Assembly (NCBI GenBank): GCA_949130495.1
Contig: OX422210.1
Location: 191,627,619 to 191,691,618, forward strand
DNA length: 64,000 nucleotides
Direction: 5' to 3'
Source of the DNA: Sambucus nigra
Lineage: Eukaryota > Streptophyta > Magnoliopsida > Dipsacales > Adoxaceae
This document shows positions 1-11,399 of this stretch, piece after piece. The number at the start of each line of letters is the position of its first letter. The first letter of the stretch is position 1. The notes under the pieces were generated by a model, which was given only the letters and a program-made list of their open reading frames with translations, ran no database searches and was not told the DNA's origin. The position numbers and the translations under genes are program-made.

Positions 1-1416
1 CACGACTATCCCGCAGGCATATGGCCGCTTCCCGACGTCTTGCGTTGCAGGATCCCAGGTTGTCTTGATGATAGGCCCTGGAAGATGATAGCCTTTAGGG
101 GCGCGCACAGTGGGAAAACCCGGATTGGCGGTCTTAGAATGCGTTATATGATATGATATATAACTATTTTCAATAATGTGGGACATTATTGGTATTAAAG
201 CAATTTATGATAATAAATTGGCTTTAATTACATTTCCTGGATGGAAAAAGGGAAATGGGATAAATGAATTGGCTTCGGATACGTTTCCCCAATGGAAGAA
301 GGGAAATGGAAGCATATGATATGAAAAGCACTTTTATAATAATAAAATTGGCTTTTAAATCCATTTCCTGGATATGAGAAGGGAAATGGGATGTTATAAA
401 ACGTAAAAGCATTTTTATGATAATAAAACTTTCTTTAAATATATTTCCTGGATATAAGAAGGGAAATAGAAAGTTTTGAGATAAAAATGAAAAGTATTGA
501 TAAATACTTTGTATATGAATCCTCAGTCCGGAAGATATTATCCGGATTTATATTGTAAGGTATATATAAGAATGAATGTGAATGTATATAAAAATATATG
601 TATGTATTTATACTTTAGTTTTGTGCTACGTGCCTAATGGATCTCTACCATTAACCCTGCCAAGTAGTAGTGTATTGGGGGGGTTCCTTGTTTGGATTTC
701 GCTTTGCGAGACACCCCACGCACGAACTTAGCACAGTGTTGAGAATGGAGGGAAGTTTAGCCCTTAGTATTCGGGGGTAGAGGTTTCTAGTAGACGGCGA
801 AGTAGCTTAGTTATACGGGGTAGCTTATCTAGAATATTAAGGGCGTTACCAATTTAAATATGAGATAAAAGATATTTTTAAGATAAATCATTTATGCACT
901 TGCTAAATATTTTCACAACTCGGGCTCTGACCCGATAATTTACTTTTCCTCCCTTGCTATATATTATATATATATATATATGTTTCCAGACACAGGGACG
1001 CTTGGATGGCACTTCTTTTGAGTCAGACGTCGGCTGCAGCAGCTATGGATGCGTGCAGGTTCTTGATAGACGCTTCTATCCTTGTACTCTAGATAAGAGG
1101 TATTGTATAAACATTCGAGTTAATAACCCAATTGCATTTATTTATTCTTTTAGCACAACATTCGATATGGTTGTATATTTTGACCGAGTGTTCGGTTATT
1201 TTATTGAATTTCAATTTCATTTACGCAAAACTGTGTGGATGTTTTAATTATATTCGTTTAAAAAGATTAGTTAACTAAAATTTTGACACCGGCCTAATAG
1301 GTTATTAGTAATTAAATGGACTTTCAACAGTGATGCTAAGAATGATCCATGTGAGACTCCTGTCATAATTTGATATAGGAATGATCGCCCGGTATTTTAT
1401 TAGGCGGGGTGTCACA
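1..1416 (+). mobile_element. LTR (3' part) of a Tekay/Del-type chromovirus
   Basis: The segment ends in GGCGGGGTGTCACA at 1416, the usual right end of Tekay/Del chromovirus LTRs, which begin TGTAACACCC. The last 130 bases match the end of the LTR at 14743-17703, including 'ggttattagt' and 'atgctaagaatga'. Immediately after 1416 an Athila reading frame starts in mid-domain, with no primer binding site, so this is the end of a 3' LTR or of a solo LTR. The rest of the element lies left of the window. The boundary and clade are well supported; whether a full element exists cannot be seen. Confidence 0.75.
231..468 (+). repeat. four hairpin-forming repeats inside the LTR
   Basis: Four copies of a 27-28 base motif of the form catttcc, about 13 bases, ggaaatg lie at 231-258, 282-309, 362-389 and 442-468. 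Each can fold with the arms ATTTCC and GGAAAT. The last three copies are spaced 80 bases apart and share flanking 'taataaaa' and 'ttaaat' words, so the repeat unit is about 80 bp. Confidence 0.7.
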
Positions 1417-3101
1417 ACCAGAAAGTTGACAAGCGCCCACATGTCATCTCTTATGCTAGCAAAACCTTTCATGATGCTCAACTTCATTACACGACCACTG
1501 AAAAGGAATTGTTATCGATTGTGTTTGATCTTGATAAATTTCGCTCATATTTCATAGGTTACCCTATCATCGTGTATACTGACCATGCTTCCCTTAAGCA
1601 CCTTCTTCATAAGAAGGATTCCAAACCCCGATTGATAAGGTGGATTCTCTTACTCCAAGAGTTTAACCTTGAAATTCGCAATAAAAAAGGTTGTGAAAAT
1701 GTTGTTGCTGACCATCTCTCTCGCATTACTGTCACGTCTGACTGTGATCCCCTCCCCATTTCTGAGTCATTTCCCAATGAACAAATTTTTTCCATCTCCA
1801 CCTCACCTTGGTATTCTGATATTGTCAACTTTCTTGTTACCGATCAACTTCCTAATCATTGGTCGAAACAGGATCACTCCAAATTCATGGCGAATGTGAA
1901 GTTTTACTCATAGGATGACCCGTTTCTCTATGAGTATTGCCCTGATCAAGTCATTCATCGATGTGTTCCTGAATGTGAAAAACTCATTATTCTGTCCTTC
2001 TGCCACAATAGTGCTTGAGGAGGCCACTTTGGCTAAAAGAAAACTGCCGTAAAAAAATTGCAAAGTGGTTTTTATTGGCCTACCCTTTTCCGTGATGCCC
2101 ATCAATATGGCCATGCTTGTTCCAATTGCCAACACTCTGGGTGTCTCTCTCGTCGTCATATGATGCCTCTCACACCCATCCTTATTGTTGAAATTTTTGA
2201 TGTGTGGGGTATCGATTTCATGGGACCATTTCCTTCCTCTCATGGTTTTCAGTATATTCTTGTTGTTGCTGACTATATTTCCAAATGGATCGAAGCAATT
2301 GCTTGCCGCACCAATGACCATTGAGTTGTGGTCCAATTTCTCAAAGAGCATGTCTTCACGTGTTTTGGAACCCCCAAAGATATCATTAGTGATGGGGGTA
2401 AACATTTTTGTAATCGAGTCTTTGAACACCTTGTCAAAAAGTATGATGTTACCCACAAGGTTGGTCTCTCTTACCACCCATAGACTAATGGTTAAGTTGA
2501 GGTCTCCAACCGCGAGATCAAGCAAATTCTTGAAAAACCCGTCAATCCTAATAGGAAAGATTGGTCCTTACGCTTGAACGACGCATTGCGGGCATACCGT
2601 ACTGCTTACAAGACTCTAATTGGCATGTCTCCTTATCGTTTGGTCTTTAGCAAGCCTTGCCACCTTCCTGTCGAACTTGAACATCATGCTTATTGGGCCG
2701 TGAAAGCCCTTAATTTTGATATTGATGAGGCGGGTGTCCATAGGAAGCTGCAACTTAATGAATTAGAGGAAATAAAAAATGATGCCTATGATTTGTCTAA
2801 GAAGTATAAGGACAAGATGAAGTGGATCCATGACCAAAGCATCATGCGCAAAGAATTACACCCTGGTCAAAAAGTTTTGTTGTATAATTCTCGGTCACAT
2901 CTATTTCTTGGGAAGTTGAAAACCAGGTGGTCTGGGCCCTTCATTGTTGAGTCAGTTACTCCTTATGGTGCCATCACCGTGTAAAATCCCAAGGATGGTA
3001 GCCTCTTTCAAGTTAATGGTCAACGCTTGAAGCCCTTTTTGGAGATAGGCTCCACTCACATATAACATATTAACCTTGTTGACCCCATTTATGAAGATTG
3101 A
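1417..3101 (+). pseudogene. Athila-clade RNase H and integrase remnant
   Basis: This is the C-terminal half of an Athila (Ty3/Gypsy) polyprotein. It opens inside RNase H ([20 protein letters not shown], then [12 protein letters not shown] and VVADHLSRI) with an in-frame stop near 1911. Integrase follows: [10 protein letters not shown] with a C-X2-C pair, the catalytic segment [14 protein letters not shown], a glutamine changed to a stop in the [11 protein letters not shown] region, and the C-terminal [10 protein letters not shown] and LKTRWSGPF block near 2860-2950. Frames change near 1913, 2325 and 2575. Gag, protease and most of RT are missing because the chromovirus LTR ending at 1416 interrupts the element. 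It is not functional. The clade call rests on the RNase H and integrase signatures and is firm. Confidence 0.88.
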
Positions 3102-3450
3102 CTGTTCAGTCTTGTTTGGGGGAGATTCTTATCCCACGAATTTTCTGCCACCCCGTTCTCTCATCGTTTATCATCTCTTTTTGGGTGAGTTCCCATCGGT
3201 CTGGCTGAAGACATTAAACTTAGAGCCACCAGGAGGCAACCCTCTTTTTCTGAGTATGAGTCTTATCCTTTTTGGGGGTGGTGTTTCACACCACCCAATG
3301 TTCTATCATGCTTATAGACTTGTCCATATTTTTCTATCTCACTCATTTATTCAGGTTTCATTTTGGCAATATCTGTCCACTTCATTAGCGATTGATTCTG
3401 GTAATCTCTTTCCTACCTTATGCTCTCAATTTTAAAAAATCATTTTCCTT

Positions 3451-3490
3451 AACATCGAGGACGATGTTCCTTTTTGTTTAGAGGTGGGGA
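3451..3490 (+). promoter_or_regulatory. hairpin followed by G-rich tract (internal PPT-like site)
   Basis: AACATCG (3451-3457), loop AGGA, CGATGTT (3462-3468) is a perfect 7 bp stem. It is followed by 'gaggtgggga' at 3481-3490. The same arrangement recurs just before the LTR at 5107-5144. It may be a second, internal polypurine tract or an RNA element; its function is inferred only. Confidence 0.55.
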
Positions 3491-4149
3491 GTTTTATCAA
3501 AATCGTGCCTCTTTTGATTTTTTTTTATTTTTAAACCTGATTTTTAAAATTTCGTGCAGTTTCTTTCATCTCACTCATTGATGTGAATTGTCAATCATCC
3601 ATCTTTTAAAGTCTAGGAATCAATCTAGAGAATATTTTTTTATAAATAGCTTAAGGAATACATAACAAGGCGTGTTGCACCATGAATTCCTAGACTGAAC
3701 AAAAAATTGCGCACTTATCACGTCACTACGGTTTAGAGTTGAGGAGTACTACAATTCTAAATAGAACCTTAAGAATCACTAGTGGATACTTTAGCCCGTG
3801 AGATTCGTGCCTTTCACCTTTTTGAGAGTTTTGCACAATCTCCGATCACAAGTTGATTCAACTTCGTTTGGGTCCGCACTTTAATAGTATATGATCTCAT
3901 TATTCTTCAATTTTGGCTCGATCATTAAGAACGACATCATTTTCGAGTTGTAAGAAACACGTGTCTTGAAAGTTGACCCGATCACTAGATTTTCACCCAT
4001 TCACTACCCATTCACTTCACCCATTACATTCCCATGTTTTTCCATATTCCCCACATCATACATTCCCCACTCCATTCAAATATCATCCATCATCATTTTT
4101 AAGAAAAAGAGTGTGATTTCAAATGTAAATGTCTTCATTGTTAGTTTGA

Positions 4150-4292
4150 AAAGAGAGAGAAAAACAAAAAAAAAGCAAAAGGAAAAAAAAAGAAAAGAAA
4201 AGAAAAAACAGAAAAAATAGGAAAATGAAAAAGAAAAGAAAAATCGAAAGAAAAAAGAGAGAAAAAAAGAGAGAAAAGAAAAGAAAAAAGAG
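4150..4292 (+). repeat. purine-only low-complexity tract
   Basis: About 140 bases consist almost wholly of A and G (runs such as aaaagaaaag and gagagaaaa). The opposite strand would be a polypyrimidine tract. It lies within the Athila 3' noncoding region. Confidence 0.85.
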
Positions 4293-5106
4293 TTGTAGTT
4301 AATTTTTATGTAATAAAGACATTTGTGCCTAAAGTGTGTACACTCTTCTCAAGCTTATCACATCCATCACTCATCCATTATCCATCATATCACTATCCTA
4401 CCTACCTCATCCCACCCTCCTACCTATCATATCCTTCTCATCCCATTTCATTCCCCCTCACCCATATGCATCCATATTTCCCCTAGGTGTTCGGGCAAAT
4501 GAAAGTCGACGTGGTGAATAACTCGACATTCTCACTATAGTGATTAGCATTTCTTTCACGAGATCACTTTTATTTCTACATGTTCGTTCTTTCTTATGTG
4601 TGTGTGAGACGTTTGAACTTGCTTACATTTACTCACCTCCTCACACACAAGAGCGATACACTGATCCTAATCTCGATACTTCGTTTGAGAGAGATATATC
4701 TAGTGAGATTTGAAGTTGAAGTGTTGATTTCGAAGAGGCAATCTAGGAATTACTCTTATGTTTCTCGACCCATTTTAACTGATTCACACTACACACGTTG
4801 AGTTCTAGGAAGGATGTGCTTTGAGTATTTACTTAACTAAAATTTTTACACTTCTAACTGAAAATATTTCTCATGTGATGGATTGTGCGATCATTCTATG
4901 TCTAATAAGAGATTGACTGCCTTTCAATAAATCTTTGCAAATAAGAATTTTGTGGATATATTCCCTGCAAACCCTCACGAGACACAACTCGTCCTGTAGG
5001 CCAACCTATAGGTTTAAAAGCTTGTTGCACATTCTAAGTGCAATCGCAAGTGCCCGCGAGAGTGGTACACTTTTGGTTAATTATCTTTCTCTTTCTCTCT
5101 ATCTTA

Positions 5107-5144
5107 TTGCTCGAGGACTAGCAACGCTCTGTTTGGGGGTGGTG
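5107..5144 (+). promoter_or_regulatory. hairpin and polypurine tract before the Athila LTR
   Basis: TTGCTCG (5107-5113), loop AGGA, CTAGCAA (5118-5124) forms a 7 bp stem with one mismatch. It is followed by 'gtttgggggtggtg' (5131-5144), directly abutting the LTR start TGATAAGC at 5145. The G-rich tract in this place is the expected primer for plus-strand DNA synthesis. Confidence 0.7.
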
Positions 5145-7747
5145 TGATAAGCACCCAAAACTGTACATTTTATACCCTGAATAGACGTACTTTAGTTGCT
5201 AATTCTAGACAATATGGGTCTTATGTGCTTAAATGTTTATCGTGTAGGTCAAATGTCCGTTTGCGTTGTCGAAAGCTATATATCAAGGCAAATGCACATT
5301 TTATGGAGCTAATTACAAACCCCGTAACCTTATCCGAGCCTAAAACTAGCCTAAACCTACCTTAAACCCTGTGTGTGTTTTGTTTGTGTCTTTCTATCAT
5401 TTTTTAGGTTTTTAGTTTGAGTCATTTTTATTTTTTGATTTATTTAGTATTTTCTAAGTTTCATTTTATTTTATTAGTATAATTTTATTTTATTTTAATT
5501 TTTATTAGTTTTTAGTGTAGTCTTATTTTATTAGGATTAGTTTTTACGAGTTTATTTTGAGTTTATTATATTTTATATTTTTAGGAATTTAATTTTCATT
5601 CAGATATTAAGTTTTTATTTATTTTTTTTTATTTTAGTTTTTATATAGCTTAGGATTTTATTTTTTAAGTTTTAATATGTTTATTCTTATTGTTTTTAGT
5701 TTGTTTTATTTTTAGTTAAATTTTATTTTTTAGTTTTAGTTTTATTAATTTTATTTTGAGTCTTAGTTTTTATTAAGGGTCACAAACTACACACACACAC
5801 CCTTCCATACACACTCTTACACCCTAAACTAATAACTCACCCTCACACCTACTTTTCCTACACCCTCACCACTCTTTAACTCCCCTCACCCATCTTTAAC
5901 CTTCCACCCTTCTCTCTCCTCTCTCCTCATCAACTAACCTCCATTAACAATTGCCCAAAATCAACCCCCTACCTACCACCTCAACCCGCGAACCCAGCAG
6001 CCCCGGCGGCAAAGCCGCCCAACCGGAGCCAAATTCCGGCTATGCAAAACCCACATTTTCTGGCAAGACCCCAACTGTCTAGCCACCCTCATGAACCGAT
6101 CCACCACCTGACCCGACCTAAACCTCAAACCGGACATAACCCCCTGCCCCGTGATCTACCCGTTGCCGGTACCCCTGCTCCGACCATCTACCAAACAGAA
6201 CCCCAGAACCTCCACATCAACAACCACCTCCACTCCGACCGACAAACATCGCTATCTCCGGCGCCCGACTGCCACCCTCCAACCATAAATCCAATTTAAC
6301 CATAAACCCATTTTAAGCTTTAACCCATTTCACCATTTCTCCCTTTCAAGCCACGATCTGCCAAAGCCAAACAAAAAAATAAAACCCTTTTATTCCCTTT
6401 TTTTTCATAATAACCCCAACTAACCTCTTTTAACCTTTACCCAAATTACCCTCATAAAACAAATCTACTTTTTTTTATCACCATTACCTCATTTCCCCCA
6501 CCTTCCCACATGACCTCACCATAACCACATGCTCCCTTCTAATTCCTAAATTACCCCCACCTATATTCCAAAACCTCTCCCCAATTTATCCTACACCATG
6601 AACCTTCCAAAAATACCCTAGCTCCATGGCACCTACTATTTAAAGGAAGAGAAAGCCTTTTATCAAAGATAAGACTAGAGAGATAAAGTTAGAGATGGAA
6701 TTAATTCTAGAGAGATTTTATAAATTTTTTTAGAAAGTATAATTAATGTTTTAGAAATTGCTTTTAATTTTTCTTGGAGTGCTTGTAATTGATAAGAAGT
6801 GTTGAATCCAAGTGAAGATCAATTCCATTTATCCTCTAATTTTGTTCGATTTCCATTTCTCTTAAATTTCAATTTCATTTTGTTAATTTTTATTCAATTG
6901 TTAGTTAATTGAATTATGATTATGGTTGGCTAATCACTCCATTCAAGGAGTGAAATAAAGCCCCATATATTCAATTGAATGTATTGATTAATCTAGGCTA
7001 CTTTGTTCCATTTAGTTGATTTTTCTTTTCATTCCTACTTGAGTTTATGCATTGAGAAATGGTAAACTATCCTTGAGAAAGGATTAAAATCTAATATACT
7101 CTTAATTTGTGGATTCAAACTAGAGATAGAATGACCCACTAATTAGAGTATATTACATTTTATATTACTCATAGATTAAAACTTTGTTGGCTTTATGATT
7201 TATTATATGAATCTACTCTAGTGAGTGATTAATATAATTTTTCTAAATCAATTATTCAATTGAGTTGTGGGAATGAAAATTAGATTAATTAAATTTATAT
7301 TAGTTTATTTTGTCAAGTGATGAGAATTAATTGATAAGATAAAGTAATATTTGGAAAATTAGTAAACTAGAATAATCAACACATTTAATTGATATTGTGG
7401 TGGTGAAGTTTCATTCCTTGAATATTTCTCAAATTTAAGTTCATATCACTTTTAATACTTAGTTATCATCTAGCACACTTTCTAGTTAGTTGTTTTTATC
7501 CCACATTTAATTTAGTTTAGTTTAAAATCATCACCTCACCATTTGTTTTAATATTTGAAAAAGCTAAAAAAAAGCCGAAAAAGAAATAGAAAGTGCAATA
7601 CAATTTTGTTCCCTTTGCTTTACAACCTTAAAAGTGGATTGATACCCTTATTTACCACTACACTTGGGATTGTATTATTTTGTAGGTATTATAAGGTTTT
7701 GACTAACTTGGCTTGCTCCAACGACATTACAAAAAGCAAAGTTATCA
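5145..7747 (+). mobile_element. 3' LTR of the Athila element
   Basis: The LTR starts TGATAAGCACCC right after the polypurine tract and ends AAAGTTATCA at 7747, giving a 6 bp terminal inverted repeat (TGATAA and TTATCA). Its length of about 2.6 kb is long. It is compositionally lopsided: a T-rich block at about 5386-5775, then a C+A-rich, G-poor block at about 5790-6600. A TATA-like TATTTAAA lies at 6637. The matching 5' LTR is off the left edge, so target duplication and LTR divergence cannot be read. Confidence 0.75.
6637..6644 (+). promoter_or_regulatory. TATA-like box of the Athila LTR
   Basis: TATTTAAA in the context 'ctactatttaaagg' lies in the second half of the LTR, after the G-poor block, where U3 promoters are usually found. 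This is inferred from position. Confidence 0.4.
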
Positions 7748-8160
7748 AGTGTCATATCGCTTAGGCTTACCGCGCCCTGCCAGACCAGCGCCCATCATAA
7801 AGTGACCCTCCAGTTACCGGAAAACATTTGGTCAATCATAATGCTCTTTGGTGATATCTTGTGAATCATGAACGGTTCTCTTATTAGTATCTTATGAGAG
7901 TATCTTTCTTGATTATGCCCAATAAGGAGAAAGGTATGATTACAAAAGGTATACTAAGTATGGATGGGTGATTCGTGAAACATGGGGATATATGTGATCC
8001 TAGGTGCACGTGATGTGAAGTGTACATGGAGAATCTTCTACAACTGTGTGAATAGAAGCATAATCATAAGGTACACATGAATAGTAAAGGGGAACATACA
8101 AAATAGGGGAAAATATGAACAAATATAACACCCATGTAAATAGAGTCTAGCCCTCAAAAT
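7748..8160. other. unassigned sequence right of the Athila LTR
   Basis: I see no gene or recognisable element here. It contains a short G+C-rich patch ('cttaccgcgccctgcc') near 7768 and is otherwise AT-rich. Confidence 0.4.
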
Positions 8161-9480
8161 AAATTGCTTCCCCAGTGGAGTCGCCACTGTGGCCATCCCC
8201 GCGATCCTCGCGGCGGGTGGGATGGAGAAGAGTGGGCATATTCAACGTCGATAGGATCTTGGTCCCGCGCATCCCTCTCGGGAGAGCTTCGGCCGGCGTC
8301 AGTGATGAGGTGAAAAATGTAGAGAGATGGAGTCGCCAGTCTATTTTACTCAAAACATACAAAAGAAAAGGGAGGCATCCCGAAGGACAACATCCAAAGA
8401 CAAACTGATACATATGAAACCAAAAATGATTCGAAAAGGGTCCGGAGGCTAAGTTACGAAATGGGAAGGTGTTAGGCATCCATTCTGCCCTTACGGTCTC
8501 TCGTGGGTTATTGCTATTTTTCTTTATTTCCCCGTGATATGTGTGCATGTATGTATATAGTGGAGATAGGAACCCTCGACTTTTAGCATGGAAGAGATAA
8601 AGCGAGTCATCTGTAGGAATGTTCTTAAAAGTAATATTAGAAAAATAGGATTTATGCGATTATCCTAGCGTTGATCGTTATAACAAAATGATAAAACATA
8701 AGGAATAATATGCCACTAAGCACAAATACACGTATATGTAAATCTATAGAATCTAAGAGAGTTAATTTCAAAGAGTATAGAAAAAATACGAAAAAGTAGG
8801 AAGAGGACTTAAGTCTCGGATTTTACCCCGAGATGCCTACGTAGCCTATAGAGGCATCAAAGTCCACGTAGTTTGTATGAAACATGAGAGGTGGGGTTTA
8901 TCCCATAAATCCAACTGGGGACTTCTCTTATGTGTGTGTGTGTAAAAAAAGTGTTTTAGTTGTGAGAAAAGTGTTAAAATTCCCGTTTGGAATTTATGAG
9001 CAAACCCTCTTTTTTTTTGTTTTATTTATATGAAAATAAAAGATGTGCAATAATACTAGATAAAAATTATGTTAGGATATGTGAGATGAGAGAATAAAAG
9101 TGTTAAGTAATAAAAAAAATTAATGCGAATTTAAGGGAATTTAAAGAGAGGGTTGAAAGGTTGGACCTTCTTGGAGATCTTGAACTTGATCTTGGATGTT
9201 GGAGAGAAGACCTTGCACTTGGATGATGATTAAGGATTGTTAACTCACCAAGTTTGATGAAAAGTGAAGGTTGGAAAGGGATTTGTATGTGGAAATCACG
9301 TTGACTTCGAGAGAGGTTCTCTGAGCTCGCTGAGGGTGATAGATTTTAGATCTTGGGTCCTTTTTGCAATGAGGTCAGCCCCTCCTTTTTATAGGCCCAG
9401 GGCATTGCCGATTGATATAGCCCTGGTCCTTCCAATTGGTAGGTGTGTTTAGGTACACTGTGGATAGGCAGGGTTTGGAA
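8161..9480. mobile_element. degenerate repeat, possibly UTR or LTR of a Tat/Ogre-type element
   Basis: The words 'tggagtcgcca' (8176 and 8329), 'gtgttaggcatcc' (8470) and 'cgagatgcctacgtagcc' (8829) are ones I associate with noncoding parts of plant Tat/Ogre Gypsy elements. That association comes from memory of repeat sequences, not from a search. Two strong hairpins sit at 8173-8189 and 8193-8225. The open frames on either strand here (for example 8147-8548) are not recognisable proteins. Confidence 0.4.
8173..8225. repeat. two adjacent perfect hairpins
   Basis: CAGTGG, loop AGTCG, CCACTG lies at 8173-8189. It is followed by CCATCCC (8193-8199) pairing with GGGATGG (8219-8225), around an inner CCGCGA, loop TCC, TCGCGG. 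Confidence 0.7.
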
Positions 9481-9514
9481 CTTGCCGTTTGGCCGTCTCT
9501 TTCAAGTTCCTTCG

Positions 9515-10160
9515 AAAAATCGGTCGTAGAGGGAAAATCGTTGATCCAAATTGTGCACGGGGTAAACCGTTGGAAAGGTATTTAAGAGACCTTCGAAAGT
9601 GTTTGGACTACTCCCAGGTCTTGGAGATGACTTTGAGTCAAATGTGGCTCAGAAGCATTCGTTGGTCCTTTGGACTAGGAATTTTCGGATGCAAACGGAT
9701 CGTTCGTCTGCATGGTAAGTCAGAATCACTCACGGGGCGAAGCATTGGAAAGGTTAGGAGATGTATTTTGACATTACAAAGAGCTTTAATCGATTTGGGA
9801 AGTTGAGTTCGATCAACCAGGGCCTGCAAGTGCTCGGTGACCTTTCGAAGTAAAATGGATCGTTCGTCCGTACCGTAAGTCAGAATCATGCACGGGCTAA
9901 CCGTTGGATTCATTCACTCTCGAATGATCACAAGAGTTATCTTTGGTCAAATCAAGCCTGGGAGCATCCGATGGCCTCTTGATCATGTTTTGGGGGAAAA
10001 CGGGTCATTCGTCAACACCGTAAGTCAGAGTAGCGCACGAGATGGACCATTGGAAAGGGGTTTAGTGCCCTTTTAAGATTGATTCACACTTGGTCGAGCT
10101 GAAGAGTTTGAATTTTGGTCAAATGGAGCCTGGGAGTGCCCTATGGCCTTTGTGTTAGTA
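9515..10160. repeat. degenerate ~160 bp tandem repeat, about four units
   Basis: A block with 'ggatcgttcgtc', 'gtaagtcagaatca', 'cacggg' and 'gttggaaagg' recurs. The shared word 'cacgg' or 'cacga' falls at 9556, 9731, 9891 and 10036, spacings of 175, 160 and 145. Between the blocks 'ggtcaaat...gcctgggag...gatggcc' also recurs. Tandem repeats like this are common in untranslated parts of Tat/Ogre elements, which fits the sequence to the left. Confidence 0.65.
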
Positions 10161-10250
10161 CTCGGGGCATGACTTAGGTTTGTAGCGATGAGGGGAGGTG
10201 CTAGGGACATACAGAGAGGTTAGGGGGTGTTAGAATGAGGTGTCTATAAC

Positions 10251-11270
10251 AATGACTACCATGGCATAGCAGTTTCCCCAGGCCCAACCATAGTATCGAG
10301 TGTCACCAGTCATCCAGGACTACCCAGTGCCATCAATTTGGGACAGAGTTAATGCGGCATTTCAAAAATTTAATCCACTAGAGTTCTAAGGGAGCACGAA
10401 TGATGTTGCTTCTAGCCAATGGAAGAAAGAAATCTAGCAAAAGCTACGTATGGTTGAGTGTAGTGACACTCAAAGAAGATTTTGGCTACCTTTGAGCCTG
10501 TTGGAGCACCATTGTGGTTGTGGGAGTCAGTCACCACATTTGAGGAGAGAGATACCATGATCAGTGGGGAGTTTGGGGTGCATTTTAATAGCAAGTTCTT
10601 CCCATCTTCCATTCAGATCGAGATATGGAGGAAAATTTTACATCTTTCACATGAGGGCCGTATAGTGGACGACTAAGAGGAGGATTCATTTACTTAGTAA
10701 ACTTTGTGCTAGAAGAGGTGAATACGAATGAGAAGAAGTTGCTAAATTTCACAGATGGACTTATATGGAGGATTTGACACCACCTGCTGGGTATCCAACA
10801 TTGAAGAATTATGTTGATGTTATCAATGCCACACTTCTACACTGCCAGGATCACTACTTCCACCTTAAGGAGCGATAAGATTAGGGGAATCTATCCAGCA
10901 TGGGTAAGACTGGAGGTAACGGAGCAAGACTATAGGTGGTAGAGCCAATAGGGCACCACAACAGCTGTAGGGTAGACAGCATGAGCGGGATGCCGAGCAG
11001 GGGGATTCGTCTAAGAGATTCAGATTAGGATGATTCCGACTAGGTGACGTTGGGTTTAGGCATGACCATCAGGGCCAACAACGTGTTCCTCAGGGCCAGG
11101 AAGGTAGAGGGAACAATGGGGGTGGCCATCAGAGCTAAGGCCACCGCGGCCAAAGACTAGGATAATGTCCATACGGCCAGCTGGGCCTAGGACAAGGGTA
11201 CTTCATAGGTCGATGCTTCGTGTGTGGAGAGAAGGAACACATGTAGCGAGCTTGCCCGAATTGGGCCCAA
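10251..11270 (+). pseudogene. Tekay/Del chromovirus gag, decayed
   Basis: One reading frame can be followed through several stops. It starts at ATG 10260 (MA-stop-QFPQAQP), with NAAFQKFNPLEF near 10350 and RMVECSDTQRR near 10450, the usual start of a chromovirus gag capsid domain. A zinc knuckle lies at 11214-11258: CFVCGEKEHM, stop, RACP, that is C-X2-C-X4-H-X4-C with a stop inside. Frameshifts occur between 10500 and 11200. Several stops are TAG where the family has glutamine. No 5' LTR or primer site was found to the left, so the element is probably truncated at its 5' end. Confidence 0.75.
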
Positions 11271-11399
11271 TAGGGTCCATAGGTTCCATTATTCCTGCAG
11301 CACCACCAGTTCCAGCAGTTCCATTGTAATCGGGATAATTACAGTATGTGCGTGTGTACAACGTCCAGAATACTATATTTCCATAGATGCTACCAGTCA

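Larger units (their letters stand above)
3102..5106 (+). other. 3' noncoding region of the Athila element
   Basis: About 2 kb separate the integrase end from the LTR. Athila elements often carry an env-like frame here, but I could not recognise one; the longest frames (3076-3435, 3966-4220) have low-complexity or unconvincing products. The region holds an internal hairpin plus G-rich tract at 3451-3490 and a purine-rich stretch at 4150-4292. Nothing else is recognisable. Confidence 0.6.

Noticed and set aside
4336..5365. Several 60-73 residue plus-strand frames
   Set aside because: They lie in the Athila 3' noncoding region or cross into the LTR; no start context or similarity supports them.
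6042..6299. Open frame of 85 residues
   Set aside because: It lies in the C-rich part of the Athila LTR and its product is low complexity (Pro, His, Thr); composition explains the lack of stops.
8147..8548. Overlapping frames on both strands (133 and 77 residues)
   Set aside because: They fall in GC-richer degenerate repeat with hairpins, and neither product resembles a protein I know.
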